A stretch of 64,000 bases of DNA from the NCBI GenBank assembly GCA_005408345.1, contig SEMN01001221.1, forward strand, positions 19,149 to 83,148, given 5' to 3'. The notes under the pieces are model-generated. The model worked only from the letters and a program-made list of their open reading frames with translations. It did no database searches and had not been told where the DNA came from. Positions 1 through 12,299 of this stretch are shown piece by piece; position 1 is the stretch's first letter, and each line of letters starts with the position of its first letter. The position numbers were made by a program, and so were the translations under genes. The DNA comes from Macquaria australasica (taxonomy: Eukaryota; Chordata; Actinopteri; Centrarchiformes; Percichthyidae).

Positions 1-695
1 TGTGTCTCTTTGTCTCATTGCCGTGTCTCATTGTGTCTGTCTCGCCATGTCTCCTTGTGTCTTTGTCTTGTCGTATCTCTTTGTCTCGTTGTGTCTGTCT
101 CGTTGTCTCCGTCTTGTCGTGCCTCTTTGTCTCGTCATGTCTTTGTTTCGTGTCTGTCTCGTTGTGTCTTTGTCTCGTTGTGTATTTGTCTCATCGTGTC
201 TCTTTGTCTCGTCGTGTCTTTGTCTCGTCATGTCTGTCTCGTGTCTTTGTCTCGTCATATCTGTCTCGTCATGTCTCTTTGTCTCGTCGTGTTTTGTCAT
301 GTCTTTGTCTCGTGTCTCTGTCTCGTCGTGTCTTTTTCTCGCCGTGTCTCATTGTGTCTTTGTCTCGTCTTGTCTCGTCGTGTCTTTGTCTCATTGTGTC
401 TTGGTCTCACATGTCTTTGTGTCGTCGTGTCTCTTTGTCTCGCTCTGTCTCTTTGTCTCCTTGTGTTTCGTCATGTCTCTTTGTCTCGCCGTGTTTCATT
501 GTGTCTCTTTGTCTCGCCGTGTCTCATTGTGTCTCTTTGTCTCGTCCTGTCTCTGTCTCGTCGTGTCTCTTTCTCTCACTGTGTTTCGTCGTGTCTCGAA
601 GCACCTCTTCGTCTCTCGTCGTATCTCATCATGTCTCTTCGTGCCCCTTCATGTCTTGTCGTGTCTCTTCGTCTCTCGTTGTGTCTCTTTGTGTA
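1..695. repeat. Degenerate pyrimidine-rich minisatellite
   Basis: The stretch is built from short variable units of the TGTCTCTTTGTCTCGTCG type, repeated with many substitutions and small length changes. On the plus strand it is almost purely C/T with scattered G, giving strong strand asymmetry. Long open frames run through all three plus-strand frames because the repeat lacks stop codons. They are rich in Ser, Leu, Val and Cys and are repeat artefacts. The array ends about 180 bp before an acvr2a exon, so it probably lies in the preceding intron. Confidence 0.9.
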
Positions 696-874
696 ACGCT
701 GCTGCAGTCTGACCTGCTGCCTTCACAAATCTTGTTTCCACAAACTGATACTGAACCAGGATTCAACTTTTGATCAAATCTGAATCCAGGGTACAATTAA
801 CTTTGGTTTGGTTTGGATCCAGGTCCAGTTGTCTCTGTTCTGGGCTCTGACGGCCCCCCTTGTCTCTGATCCAG

Positions 875-1358
875 GTCCAGTGGATGAGTACATGGTGCCG
901 TTTGAGGAGGAGGTGGGACAGCACCCGTCTCTGGAGGACATGCAGGAGGTGGTGGTCCACAAGAAGCTGAGACCGACGCTCAGAGAGTGCTGGCAGAAAC
1001 ACGCTGTGAGTCCAACTACGTTACCCATCATACACCACTCGTATCTCATCTAGCAGGACTTTTACAGGAACTCCTGTGTTGTGGGCGTTTTGGTGTCTGT
1101 GGACGTTTTGGTGTCTTGTGTGTTCTACTGACGGGTGTCGTGGACATTTTGGCGCCCCTGCAGGGTCTGGCGGTGCTCTGTGAGACCATTGAGGAATGCT
1201 GGGACCATGAAGCTGAAGCTCGGCTGTCGGCCGGCTGCGTGGAGGAACGCGTCGTGCAGATGCAGCGGCAGACGAGCGGCACGGCGCCCGAGGAGATCGT
1301 CACGGTTGTCACCATGGTAACCAATGTGGACTACCCGCCTAAAGAGTCGAGCCTATGA
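875..1358 (+). CDS. acvr2a: acvr2a, activin receptor type 2A, last two coding exons
   Basis: The two exons encode the C-terminal part of the serine/threonine kinase domain and the tail of a type II activin/BMP receptor, a membrane receptor that phosphorylates type I receptors to start SMAD signalling. The exons are 875-1005 and 1164-1358. The first reads VDEYMVPFEEEVGQHPSLED and continues to WQKHA. The second reads LAVLCETIEECWDHEAEARL and ends in NVDYPPKESSL and a TGA stop. This final motif and the tail are near-identical to vertebrate ACVR2A as I know it. The acceptors (ccag before 875, gcag before 1164) and the donor (gtgag after 1005) fit, and the phases match. Earlier exons are to the left of the window. 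The neighbour epc2 lies on the same strand, as in the vertebrate 2q22-q23-type block. The identification is confident. Confidence 0.96.
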
Positions 1359-4300
1359 CGAGGCCGAGGACCAATCAGGACGGAGCAGGGACTCCCTTAG
1401 TGAGCGTTTTCTGTCTCTGATCTCAGACTCAACATGGCGGAGAGTCTCTCTCTCTCAGCAGGGTGAGCCACACTGATCTCCACCCTCTGACATCAGTTCC
1501 TCTTTTTTACTACAAAATAAAAGACTTCCTTGACAGACTTTTTCTACCATAATGTGATGTTTGATTGGTTTCAGTATAAAAAGGGCGACTGTAGATTTTA
1601 GACACTTGCTGTTCTTTGTTTCTCTGAATGATGTGATGCCAATAAGAAGCAGCTTCTGAATGTCTGTATCACTGCTGTGTATATACACAGAGTCTATTCT
1701 ACAGATATATTTACAACGTCACCTGAGAGTCAGAGAGAAGGGTTTAATAATCACGTTATTGATCCAGGCAGAAAGTCTTTTCTTTGATTCTCTGCTAACA
1801 AACACTGAGACATGTGGAAGAAGTCAAAGTCAAAGAAATAAAGTGAAATATATCTCACAAGTTAATTATTAAACAGAATTCTTGTTTTTTCATGGTAACA
1901 TGTTAATTTCGTGTTTTTGTGAAAATTGAATCATTATTGTAAAGTAATTACCCCTTAATGGAACAATATCTTTTCACATTCTGCATTTGTTCCTTGAAAG
2001 GTCAGAAAACAGTCGAAACGTCCATCCAAAGGGACATCTTCACATGTCTTTAAACATCTTGTTCTGTTGGACCAACAGGAAAACACCGTCGAGCAAAGTA
2101 ATGTTTGATTTTCTTCTTTTTCCTTGATGCCTGTTGGAACTTTTGAATACGAGCACAAGCGGTCATTCTGCTGCTCCAAACTCCATTAAGGAATCTGTCG
2201 GTTTAGTGTTTTCTTTGCTCTCCGGCAGTGACACTCATCTGTTGCAACATTACTCAGTAACTTTGATTAATAGGAGGAATGTCTGATTAATGCGGCATTA
2301 TGTTCTTCTCCCCAGCAGCTTCACCACCATGAAATAACAGAAAAACCAACACAGGAAGAAAAGAGTGTAAAAACTGTCAGAACAAGTTGGTCAGACATTT
2401 GAAGACGTCACTTTGGACTGTGAGATTTTGTTTTTACTGTTTTCTGATGTTTTAGAAACAAAATTATTCATTGATTAATTGAGAAACTAATTAGGATAAT
2501 CAATAATGAAAATAATCATTAGTTGCAGCCCAAATAGCATCTGTTGTTTCACTTTATTTCTTTGTTTGACTTCTTTTAATTTGCTGTAAATTCAGAATCT
2601 GAGTCAAAGACAATCAAATCGTTTTTAATTTTTATAAAATCAGTAAAACCATCAGAGAACGTGTCCAGCTGATCAATAACACTGATAAAAGATCAGCTGT
2701 CTGAAAACTAAACTTGATTCTTTTTCACAGAAAAGAAAAATCTTCTGTGAGTTTCAAATTAAAATTAAATGTGTTGAGAAGAAAAATAAGTCAAAATCTG
2801 AAGATTAGAAAGTGAAACACCTCCCTGTTCAGTTTGATTTAAAACACGACTTTATTTGAATGTTGTTTTCTCATATTCACTGTTGGTTTGCTCTTTTCTT
2901 CTGTTTGGAGTCGTTGTGATTCTATGGAGCCTCGAAACAGACAAAGTGTTATCAAAAATATAACTGAATAAATCAATAAATAATTCAATTTTTTTTTTTT
3001 ATTGCCACAAGTAACAGCGTGGACTTTTACTTCATCTGAAATTAAAGTTTGTCAATGAAGAAAGAAAAAAAGACAATGAAATAACCATAAAACCCATAAA
3101 CACTAATAATACATGTTAGAAATGAAAACTGGAGTATATAAAGAAAATAAATTGTGTAATCAGAATAATGAAAAGATTAAATTTGTATCAGGATGAAAAA
3201 TAGGAAGATTTAAAAAAGAGAAATGAATAGTTTTATGTTTATCAAATGATTTGAGGTAAAGAAAATATAAAGCTTTATACTTGTTATTCCCATTTAAACT
3301 ATTGAACAGTTTAACTGATGGTCTGTTTTTCACGTTTGTCGGCTTCGAGGCTCCGTACGGATTTCAAAACGACTCAGGAAAGATTTCGTTTTTGTTTTCA
3401 GGCCAAAAACTCGTCTTTGCTTCGACGTTTGCTCGTTTTGTTTCAGCTGAAAAAATGAACATGACAGTGACGTCACACCGCTCATTACCCAGCAGGCTTT
3501 GTGTCAACAGTAAATGAAGAGGCGTTCAGGGACCTACAGCTCAGTTTGGACTGCAGGAAATCAGAACACTTCACCTTTTCACTTCACTGCAGTCTGATTT
3601 TATAAAAGGTTCATTAAACCTGTGAAGCAGCAGGACATCCACAGACGGGGTTCCCGGTCCAGAGGGGGTGTGATCAGGTCAGACTGTACAGTGTTGGTAT
3701 TCAGAAGAAGAAGCAGCCTGTTTCTTCCTGCTGTCCTGATTATTAGTGATATTATTGATAATGTTTGTAAAGCTGCACAGTTTGTACATATGAACGTTGT
3801 TTCAGATTGTGATTTTAGCATGAGTTTGTTTTTTATGGAAAATCCTTTATAATGTTAATATGAGAAATAGATTTGTTTTATTTTATATGAAAACCAATCT
3901 GGAACACTAACTTCCTGTCGAGGAAGGTGTGTGTGTGTGTGTGTGTGTTGATACCTCAGACGTCCCTGCTGGTGCTCGCCTCTCTTCATGACATCATCCT
4001 CCTCCGGCGTCGATCAGGGCGACGACACAAGCTGAAATCTGACCTGCAGCTCCTCCTTCACTTCCTGTTTGGTTTTATTCAAATGTTTGATTTGTTTTCT
4101 GACTCTGAACGAGAGAATCACCTGCTTCTCTTTTCTGCCAACAATCTACAAAACAGACGGAGGCTTCATCTCGTTACTCTGAGAAAAATATCGTGACTAC
4201 GAGAAGTAACTGAGAAAAGTGTGGCGACATGAGAAAAGGGAACTTGGAGATGTTTTCTGAGAATGGAGACGGTCATTTACGAGGTGACGCCTCCAGTTTT

Positions 4301-4375
4301 GTGTTCTTTGCTGAGTTTAATGTCCTTTAAACATCTGTCTTTCTGTTTGAGTCATTCTGTCTGAATAAATCTTTT
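1359..4375 (+). other. acvr2a 3'UTR and flanking DNA
   Basis: No coding exon was seen. The DNA is AT-rich, contains a short (TG)n run near 3927, and has an AATAAA polyadenylation signal at 4364-4369, which is a plausible end of the acvr2a transcript. The transcript end is inferred. AATAAA also occurs further downstream. Confidence 0.45.
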
Positions 4376-5269
4376 AAACATGAATGTTGAAGACTTTCAG
4401 CATCAGATCTCTCTTCTTTATTATTATTATTCTTCATTCTGCTGCGCAGTGTGACGGAGCTGAACTCTGAACTGAGTCCAGCAGGAGGCAGATGAACTGA
4501 TGCCGTCAGTCTTCTTCTTTACTTGTTTTTTAATTAATCCTGAAATGATTTAGCAGTTGAAGAGTTGAAGCGGGTTCACTGACGACAGACATTAAAGCTC
4601 TTGCATGAAGCAGTCAGTGGTAACTGTCCATCAGTGATAAGAAGTTCATGTCTGTGAACACGAACGTGTTTCAGATGAACTCAGTGAGGCGGATCTCTTT
4701 ATTACTGCTAGAAATGATGCTGAGTAATTCAACCTGTCCTTTCAATGATGTCAAAGGTGTATTAAAAGTTCCTCCTGACCCCTGCTGGACTCTGCTGAAC
4801 TCTGCTGGACTCTGCAGATCTCAGCTCTGTTTTCAGTCTCCACTGGAAATCAATAAATATATAATCAGTGCAAGTGTTTAAAGTGGGTCGGGATGGATTT
4901 GATGTTGAAAACAGGACTGGGCTCACTGTTCTTTGTTTCATGTTTAATATTAATCCATTTATGGTTTAATTTATTCCAGTTAGCTGATGACCCCTGAATA
5001 TTTCAGCCTGCAGTAAAGACCAGCACCGCGGTGCGTTAGCTGTCTGTCGGAGTATTTCACAGTTTGAGGGCTGCTGTTGGAGGTGATTGTTGAATATTGT
5101 ACAGAAGAAAATGATTCCCCTGAAATCCTTTCGCCTCTTCTTCTTCTGCTCTTTTCTTTTCCTGCATCAGACTACAGACTCTTTATGGCTCCGTCATACA
5201 CATAGTGTATATTACTGTATGTTCATGTTCACATTTTAATTTTAAATTAATATTAATTTTAATTAATAT

Positions 5270-5440
5270 TGGGGTAATCCTGCTGGTGGGTGGTCAGTCT
5301 GCTGAGGAGAGAGGTGCATGTAGAAACCACAGACTGGATGAAGATGGCCAACGTGACAGCTCCCCAAAAGTGAAGCCAAAACATCTGGATCTGCATTATA
5401 GGTCATAAGCCCCGCCCCCTCCATGTTAGCGGATGGGACA
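5270..5440. repeat. Fish interspersed repeat (SINE-like)
   Basis: The text around CCCCAAAAGTGAAGCCAAAA, CATAAGCCCCGCCCCCTCCA and TTAGCGGATGGGACATGG resembles a dispersed repeat I know from many fish genomes. The boundaries are approximate and no target duplication was identified. Confidence 0.45.
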
Positions 5441-5639
5441 TGGACCAAACTGAAAATTCACACGTCAAATAAAATGTTCCCAGAGATGGTTTTTGTCATT
5501 TTAGGTCGTTCTTATCACGCTGATGTTTGTTCGTTTCAATAAATTGTTTGAGATGAAGGAATTACCATTACATGCTTCTACTTAAATGCTCTACTTTCAT
5601 GATATAATATCGATGTAGCATGAACTTTTTACATTTTCC

Positions 5640-5870
5640 ATAGATTTCACCCGAAAGTCGAATATCCCTAACTTTTTGTGAGTAGTGTATATACGTATGT
5701 GTGTATCTATATATACATATATATGTATATATCTATGTATGTATATATCTGACAGGTGCCATTGTAACAAGATAATGTTTCTCCATTATGACCAGTCAGT
5801 GGTCCTCATGTTATGGCTGATCGGTGTATATATATATATATATATATATGTATATGTGTGTGTTTGTATT
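5640..5870. repeat. Tc1/mariner-like fragment with AT microsatellite
   Basis: The segment contains GACAGGTGCCATTGTAACAA and GTTATGGCTGATCGGTGTAT, which resemble the ends of a short fish Tc1/mariner-type element. It is flanked on both sides by (TA)n and (TATG)n runs. The family is a judgement from memory. Confidence 0.4.
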
Positions 5871-8604
5871 TACTATTTATTTGAGCACTAACAATAACGA
5901 GTGTCAGCCTCATGTTTCTTCCCTAGACCTCTCTGGGACGGAACAGTACGTTTATTATGCAATCTCTTAACTGTTACAGAACAGACCTAAATCTATTTTA
6001 ATATCCAAGTACAATACATAGCAGAGTTACAGTTCACTGTTCACAATTCTCAGTTTATCATTTAAGCTAATTCATTCTGTTTTAGTTATTGTATATAATT
6101 TGGCTTTTATTCCCTTCTTTTGTGATGTATGTGACCCGGCTCTTGTAACAATTTCCCTTTGGTATTTAATAAATTACTCTATCATCTATCTGTCTATCGT
6201 TTTGTAGTTTTTTGAAGTATTGTAGCTGTAGTGATGTTGAGTTTGAAGCAGACAAAAATCACCTGACCACCACAAACCAGGCCTTGTTTACAACTAACAT
6301 TACAATTAAAACTGCTCAGTTTGTATATTGATCCTTTATTGGCCAAAATATCAATACTGACGGCAGGGAGACCACTTGTGTTCTGACCAGTAGATGTCGC
6401 CATTTTGACTTTATCAGCTGGTGAGAAAAAGCAACCCAGCTCTGAAGTGTTGGTGACATTTTACACTGTAAAACTCAACTTGAGTGTCTGATGAATGATA
6501 TCTGTGGGGCTCTATTTACTGATCATTAATGTTGTTTCTGTGTCAGGTATCCCCTTGAACCTGGTATGTTGTTGATGTTATAATGCATGTTAATAAAAAA
6601 AGTTTATTGTACTTTTTTGTATTTATTTTATAATGACAGACTGTGCGACATGATTATTGCTTTTACATGTTCATTTCTGGTGGGTAGATTCAGTGTTGTA
6701 GGATATATGTGTCATCATGGGTTTCCATTGTTAATATGCATGCATCCTTTGTTGGTCAGCCAAAACAAAAACTGACTGACAATCTTTTATGTTTTCAAGG
6801 CATTTTTATTTCCATATATTACAGAGAGCTTGAAGGATAACAATTCCGATGAGCAGCTAATCGTTCAAATCATTTTTCAGGCAGAAATGACCATTGTCTG
6901 CTGTCATTATATTATATCAGAGTAAACTGGATGTCTTTGGACTGTCAGTCAGACAAACAACATATCAACTTGGACTTTTTTTCTATTTTCTGACATTTTA
7001 TAGACCAAACGATTAATCGTAAGATCAATCATAACTCTGATAGTGTCTGATTAGTTGATTGGGAACCCGTTCTATCAGAGTTCTACAACATATTTTATCA
7101 CTTTATTAGATTCTTTTTCTACACACAATATTTCTAACCACAAAATTGTGCAATAAATGTTTGAGTGCACGGGACCGTTTTTGACTCACTGTACTCAGTG
7201 TCTCAAAGTTATACGTTTCCACTGCCATGGGATGTTTGAATTATGAATGTGAGGGCGGAGAACGGTGTTTAGATAAACTAGTAATTGTGCAGAACAACAC
7301 TAATGTTGGAATCTGAAACCAGGATCAGATCCTGTATCTGTGAAGAGTGTCAGAGCAGGAACTCATCTCTCCAACCAAAAGCTGGACAAAACAAATACAG
7401 GAGGTAGCAGCCTTTATTCCTAATTCCCTCTGTTTGATTAGTATAACTGCTCATATTTTAGTACGAAGCCTCGTTTTATGGAAATACATTATGCTTAGCG
7501 TAGTTGGCATGCACATAATATGATCGGGAGTTTAACCAGCCTTGTTTTTTCCCTGGCCTGTATTTGAGAACGGCCTTTAATTGTTCGTGCCGTTACTGGA
7601 GACCCGGCTTTTACTTGACTACCGACTTGGTTTATTTGAGTTAATACGGCACATAGATATATATGTAACTCGGACCAAATCCCATCTGTCACATAGAGAC
7701 TCCCATTCTTCAGCAAATACACCCTAACCCCATAAGTAAAACCACCTAACAGATTATTACTAAACGTTCTACATAACAGTTTTACATGCTGTCAATGAAG
7801 TCGTCTCCAAAGTCGATAATTTGTCTCAGTGCGCTCAGGATCAGAGTGTCAACATCATCACTGATGTGGATTTCTTCACTGTAGTTCTTCACAGGAAAGA
7901 TGCAGTTCAGTGGGATTCCCACTGCTGAGCTGAAGTCCTTCATCTGAGTGTTCAAGAAACAAACGTTCAGTTGATAAATGAATGTGACGTTTTGACCTCA
8001 ACAGGTTTTTGTATGAATCACATGAGGTTTCTGTACAGAAACTCACCTTCTTCTTCAGATGCTTGCTCTTATACACATTCTTCAGATCCTTTTCAGTTTC
8101 ACCACAGGCCGCATCGATGTTGGTGATCATCGCCATCTGGGGAATCCCTGCAGACAGAAACACTATAAAATCCAACAAACACTAAACGCCCCGGGGGTTT
8201 CCAGAAAGGAGGGAGAGAAAAGCCTGACTTCAGTTAACCAAAAACTTGTTCTTAGGTTCAAGCTAACACGATCAGGTTAACTGAAATATTTCTCTGCGTT
8301 AATGTTGGTCTTTGATGAGCAGCTGTTAACCCTCCTGAAACACGGCGTCCTTCATTTCAGCACAAACTCAGCTGGATTCTCCTTTTTTCATTTTAACAAA
8401 TTGATTTTTGAACAATGAGGCAAAGAATTTACATATCTTTAGTGATAATCACTTAAAATATTATACTACAGTTCAACAAATATAGGTTCACAGTTTATTG
8501 TTTCAACTGTTTTTTTGTCTCTTTCAGTGAAAGTCTGAAAGAGACATCAGCACTTTCTCTACATGGTGTTTAAATAAAGTGATGTTAATGCATTAACTGA
8601 TAAG

Positions 8605-9172
8605 TTTATTGTCACAGTCTGTCTCCCTGTCCTTCCTCTCCAGCTATATTTATGTTTCCCAGTGTAATTCTTTACTAGTCCACCAGATGCCCTTGGACTT
8701 TCCCTCCTCTCTTCATCACCTGTCTACCTCACCCAACCACACACCTGTTCCCAGTTCTTATCAGCCCTGCAGTCACTTGAGCTTCCCCACCTGTACCTCA
8801 TTCTCTATCAGCCTCTCTACATATACCAGTTAATTTCCTCTGTGCTTGATTAGATTGTAAAGTTTAGTGTCCGTGTGCTAGATGTCTAGTTTCTCCAGTA
8901 TCAGTATCCTGTCATCAGTTGTATCTGTTACCTGCCTGTTTTGCACTTTGCTTGTTTTCTTGACTTCGATTCTTGCCTGCTCCTAGTTGGACTTATTTTC
9001 CTGTTTGGACTGCCTTCTCTGGTTTTGACCTTTGCCTGCCTCATCATCCCACAAGCCCTATACTTTTTGTAAATAAATCACTGAACTGCATCAGCTCTGC
9101 CTCAGGTGTCTGCATTTGGGTCCTATTCCCAGTGTTCCTCACTTCCCTGCAAGCACCAGCCGTTACATTTAT
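8605..9172. mobile_element. Solo LTR with 5-bp target duplication
   Basis: The LTR spans 8610-9167 (558 bp), begins TGTCACAG and ends CCGTTACA. It is flanked by a perfect direct repeat TTTAT at 8605-8609 and 9168-9172. It contains AATAAA about 100 bp before its right end, as expected for a plus-oriented LTR. No internal retroelement sequence adjoins it, so it is a solo LTR left by LTR-LTR recombination. The 5-bp duplication and TG...CA ends suit a gypsy-type LTR retrotransposon, but the family is inferred. Confidence 0.75.
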
Positions 9173-9430
9173 AGATGTTAATAGCACACAATATTTAATT
9201 TTTGCTGATGTAACACAAATCTAAAGTTTCTTACTTTTTAGATTAAACTTCTGTCAGAGGTGGTTGCACTGGCCAAAGCAGGAATACTCATTTTGCCTCG
9301 TATAGTGCTGCTGACAGAGTTGATGAAGCTGGACTTTCCAGCTCCGATGGGCCCATACAGAAGAATACGGAGATGTTTGACATCGTTTTCAGGCTTGTAC
9401 TCCTGCACATGCTGAAGATTCGCTTTGTCT

Positions 9431-11070
9431 CTGTTAAAAAAGATAACACTTTTCAATTCAAATATAAACCATTACAATTTTGAATAGATCTTTTTTTAAA
9501 TTGATTTCAACATCAATAAACCAACAAACAAGAAATAAACTAAACATTAGAGCCACTGGTTTGGTTTAATCCTGTCATAAAACCAAACATATAAATGGCT
9601 GTCAGAACACACAGATTCAATCCAATACAACACATGGACATGCAGAAACACAAACCAACAACATAAAACAGGTGGCAGTTTTCCTGAGTCCTAATGAAGC
9701 AGTAGTTTGTGAGATGGGGGGGAGAGCTGACACTGTTTCTGACCTCTGGTATCTGGTATGTATGGTATCTATGAGTGGGTCTCTGTTTTGTTTATCTCGT
9801 GCGCACACCAGTGACGTGATGCACAGTCCTACTGATGGTTTCACATTACTCCACTGATCTACAGGTGGAGGTAACGCTCCATGATATGCTGCGATGCACC
9901 AACAAAGGCAGAGAAGAAGAAGAGGGTCCACTGGTAAACACGTTTGTTAGAGCTCAGTGAGTCAACAGAAACTTTGTTTATAAAAAACCCTCCAGAATTT
10001 TAATATTTTGTCTGTCATTTCAAAATTATTATGTGTTTTTTACATGTAAATGTATTTTAAAGTGCGGTAATTGTAGAAGCTTATTCACAGAACTAACTGA
10101 ACACATCCTTTCTAATCTCTAATGACAAAATAGGACAGACAGTAATAATGGAAACATATCTTATCGGCTATTTTCAAAGGGGATGAGAGGAGCTCCTGTG
10201 ATTGGTCATTATTGAATCTCGCCTCCACCTGTTGAGTCTGTACTAAGGTTTTCAGACTCTTCCACGTCACGCTGAGCTGCTGATGTGTGTTTGTGTCTAC
10301 ATTTGTGTAGTAAAAGGAAAGTTTAGGCTCCTTTATGTTAAACAGCAGAGATTGTCATGGAAAAACTGCCTATGCTCTTTTAGTTAAACAAAAGACAAGA
10401 AACACTTACAGATCATTGAAAAAGATGTATATTGTACAATAGGAAACAATCAGAAATCATCAGCTATCTCCAAGAGAAGATACAAGAACACAGCTTTTAT
10501 AGTATTTTGGAAACAAAGAAACTCTTTTCCATTGGTCAGTATTGCATGGTTCGATAGGTTTAAACCTATAGGAACTTCTAAAAACATACCAGGACTCTTA
10601 ACGCACATCTGGAAAGCATAAAAACATCTCTATAACATATAGCTGACCTTTTGACCTCACATGGAGTCACGTTGCTTAGCATACATAAAACCTGAAGACA
10701 TGGAACTAAATAAGAGTTCAAGAGTAGAGACATGAATAAAACTGGAAATTTTAACTAGTTAAAGTAAATACACAAGCATAATTACAAAATATTAATAAGT
10801 ATACAAACAAATGATTATGAATAGATGATTAACATGTGAATAAATGATAAGTTATAAGCTTACATCTAAGTTTACTTTCACAAGATACACACAGCACAGT
10901 GTTGAAGTAAACTCACCCCCAACAGATCTTCCTCCATGGTTCCTTCAAAGCTGCAGAGACAGTGATGTAATGTTGAAGAAATAAGTAAATATTTGGATAG
11001 ACAAATTGATTAACATCATGCATTATTCTGTATAATGATAATAATAAAAGTCAAAAACTTCATATCTTAC
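9431..11070. other. Introns of the IFI44-like gene
   Basis: Apart from the small KEPW exon near 10928-10961, I see no coding exon, RNA gene or clear transposon. The DNA is AT-rich. Confidence 0.5.
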
Positions 11071-12094
11071 TTGGAGAAGGTGGTGGGGGGGGGGCGAGGT
11101 TCTAGAAAGAAAACCATTTAGGAAACATGTGAACATAGTCTGCAATACTTTTCATGTGTGGCCTAAGACAAGATGATAGCAAAGCTAAAATAGATCAAAC
11201 AGATCAAATATGAGAATCAAAATTACAGTGCAGTGCAAGACATGAAGAAATCATCCCAAATTTAACTTAATAAAAAGCACAAACATCTTGAGCCTTGATT
11301 TAAAAGAACTGAGAGCAGACCTGCAATTTTCTGGTGAGAGTGAGCCATGATTTCAGGCCCACCCAAAAAATCCTGGAAACAGAAGTCAGTGCTACATACT
11401 TCACAGACTTTTCACATTTTCAGCAGTTCTTTCCTAAAATGTGTTTAGAGTGTTTAGTGTTTAGAAACTGATCTTTACACAGATTTTAATGTTAGCAACT
11501 GAAGCTGAGCTCTGATTTTTAATCTTTGGTTCCTCAAACACTTCTTTCAGTTTTCTCTTTGTTTAATGGACGTTTGGGCTCATCCAACCACCGATTTGTT
11601 GAATGCACTCAGTACTCGCAGGGGACCAGAGTCACCTGGTGATATCGGTATATAAATCTGTATGTCGTCTGTGTGGAGTCCACAATCACATGTGTGATTA
11701 CTGATCGACACAAAGTAGTTCCTGTCCTTACAACAGAGTTTAAACCAGTTTAGCACTGAGCCAGAAAATCCAACCAGTTTGAGGTTTAAAAAGCTAATCA
11801 CGCGTCCTTTGACTCATTGTCAAACTTTTCACCAGATTTTGTTGAACTCTGTCCTGTATTTTTTGAGAAAGCATACTGAATCAGCTAACAAAAAACAGAC
11901 AAATGAGTCTGAGAACAAAACCTTCTTGTTATACTGAGTTTAACTTCATTTTTAAAATACGTCAAAACATATTAATTTCAAATATTCAGTGTTTTAATAG
12001 CTTTACTGAAGCAACATATAACATTTCATGTCTATCAATCACCACAACACAATTTAATGAGAAAAGAGAAACATCCTTACCAGAACTGCTATCG

Positions 12095-12179
12095 TTACCC
12101 ATAGATCTGAAGCAAACAGAAGAACTAAGAGACTCTTTATATAACAGATCCTCATCACCTTCTCTTTCACTTTCACTGA

Positions 12180-12180
<1 letters not shown>
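12095..12180 (-). promoter_or_regulatory. ISRE-like and TATA promoter of the IFI44-like gene
   Basis: Read on the minus strand, GTGAAAGTGAAAG lies at 12176-12164. It fits the interferon-stimulated response element core GAAANNGAAA. TATATAAA follows at 12143-12136, about 35 bp before the start codon at 12102. The block is an inverted copy of the plus-strand promoter at 12990-13125. Regulation by IRF/STAT factors is inferred from the motif and the gene family. Confidence 0.7.
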
Positions 12181-12181
<1 letters not shown>

Positions 12182-12226
<45 letters not shown>

Positions 12227-12232
12227 TGTGTA
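12182..12232. repeat. (TG)n microsatellite
   Basis: A nearly perfect TG dinucleotide run lies next to the minus-strand promoter. The equivalent CA run on the other arm is at about 12957-12985, so the microsatellite belongs to the inverted duplication. Confidence 0.95.
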
Positions 12233-12299
12233 TCTGAAGGACTGTTTGAAGGTTCAGACTTGGTTTCAAGGTTCAGGTTAGAACCAGGTTTAAGATAAT

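Larger units (their letters stand above)
4376..7781. other. Intergenic DNA between acvr2a and the IFI44-like gene
   Basis: I see no gene here. Recognisable pieces are a SINE-like repeat (about 5270-5440), a Tc1/mariner-like fragment with AT microsatellites (about 5640-5870), and otherwise AT-rich unique-looking DNA. Confidence 0.5.
7782..12102 (-). pseudogene. IFI44/IFI44L-like gene, internally deleted and frameshifted
   Basis: This is an interferon-induced protein 44-like gene, a family of GTPase-fold antiviral-response proteins. Minus-strand exons: 12102-12081 (M-G-N-D-S-S-S start), 11101-11071 (proline-rich), about 10961-10928 (KEPWRKICWG), 9430-9249 (P-loop, LLYGPIGAGKSSFINSV), 8147-8047 (IPQMAMITNIDAAC) and 7943-7782 (GIPLNCIFPVKNYSEEI, ending in TAA). 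Splice sites are good. The middle exons, which in this family carry the DxxG switch region and the stretch before IPQMA, are absent from the 1.1-kb interval 8148-9248, which holds a solo LTR instead. Joining the flanking exons would keep the reading frame. The proline exon carries ten C's (11085-11094). With nine, phases would agree from the first to the P-loop exon, so a one-base frameshift is likely. Family assignment is confident. Whether any product is made is uncertain. Confidence 0.82.

Noticed and set aside
2..773. Three long overlapping plus-strand open frames of 228-251 codons
   Set aside because: All three frames are open at once because the minisatellite unit has no stops. The composition is repetitive and there are no domain features.
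11324..11375. Candidate second exon of the IFI44-like gene on the minus strand
   Set aside because: The splice sites are plausible, but the 52-nt length and frames do not join the first exon with the proline-rich exon without stops.
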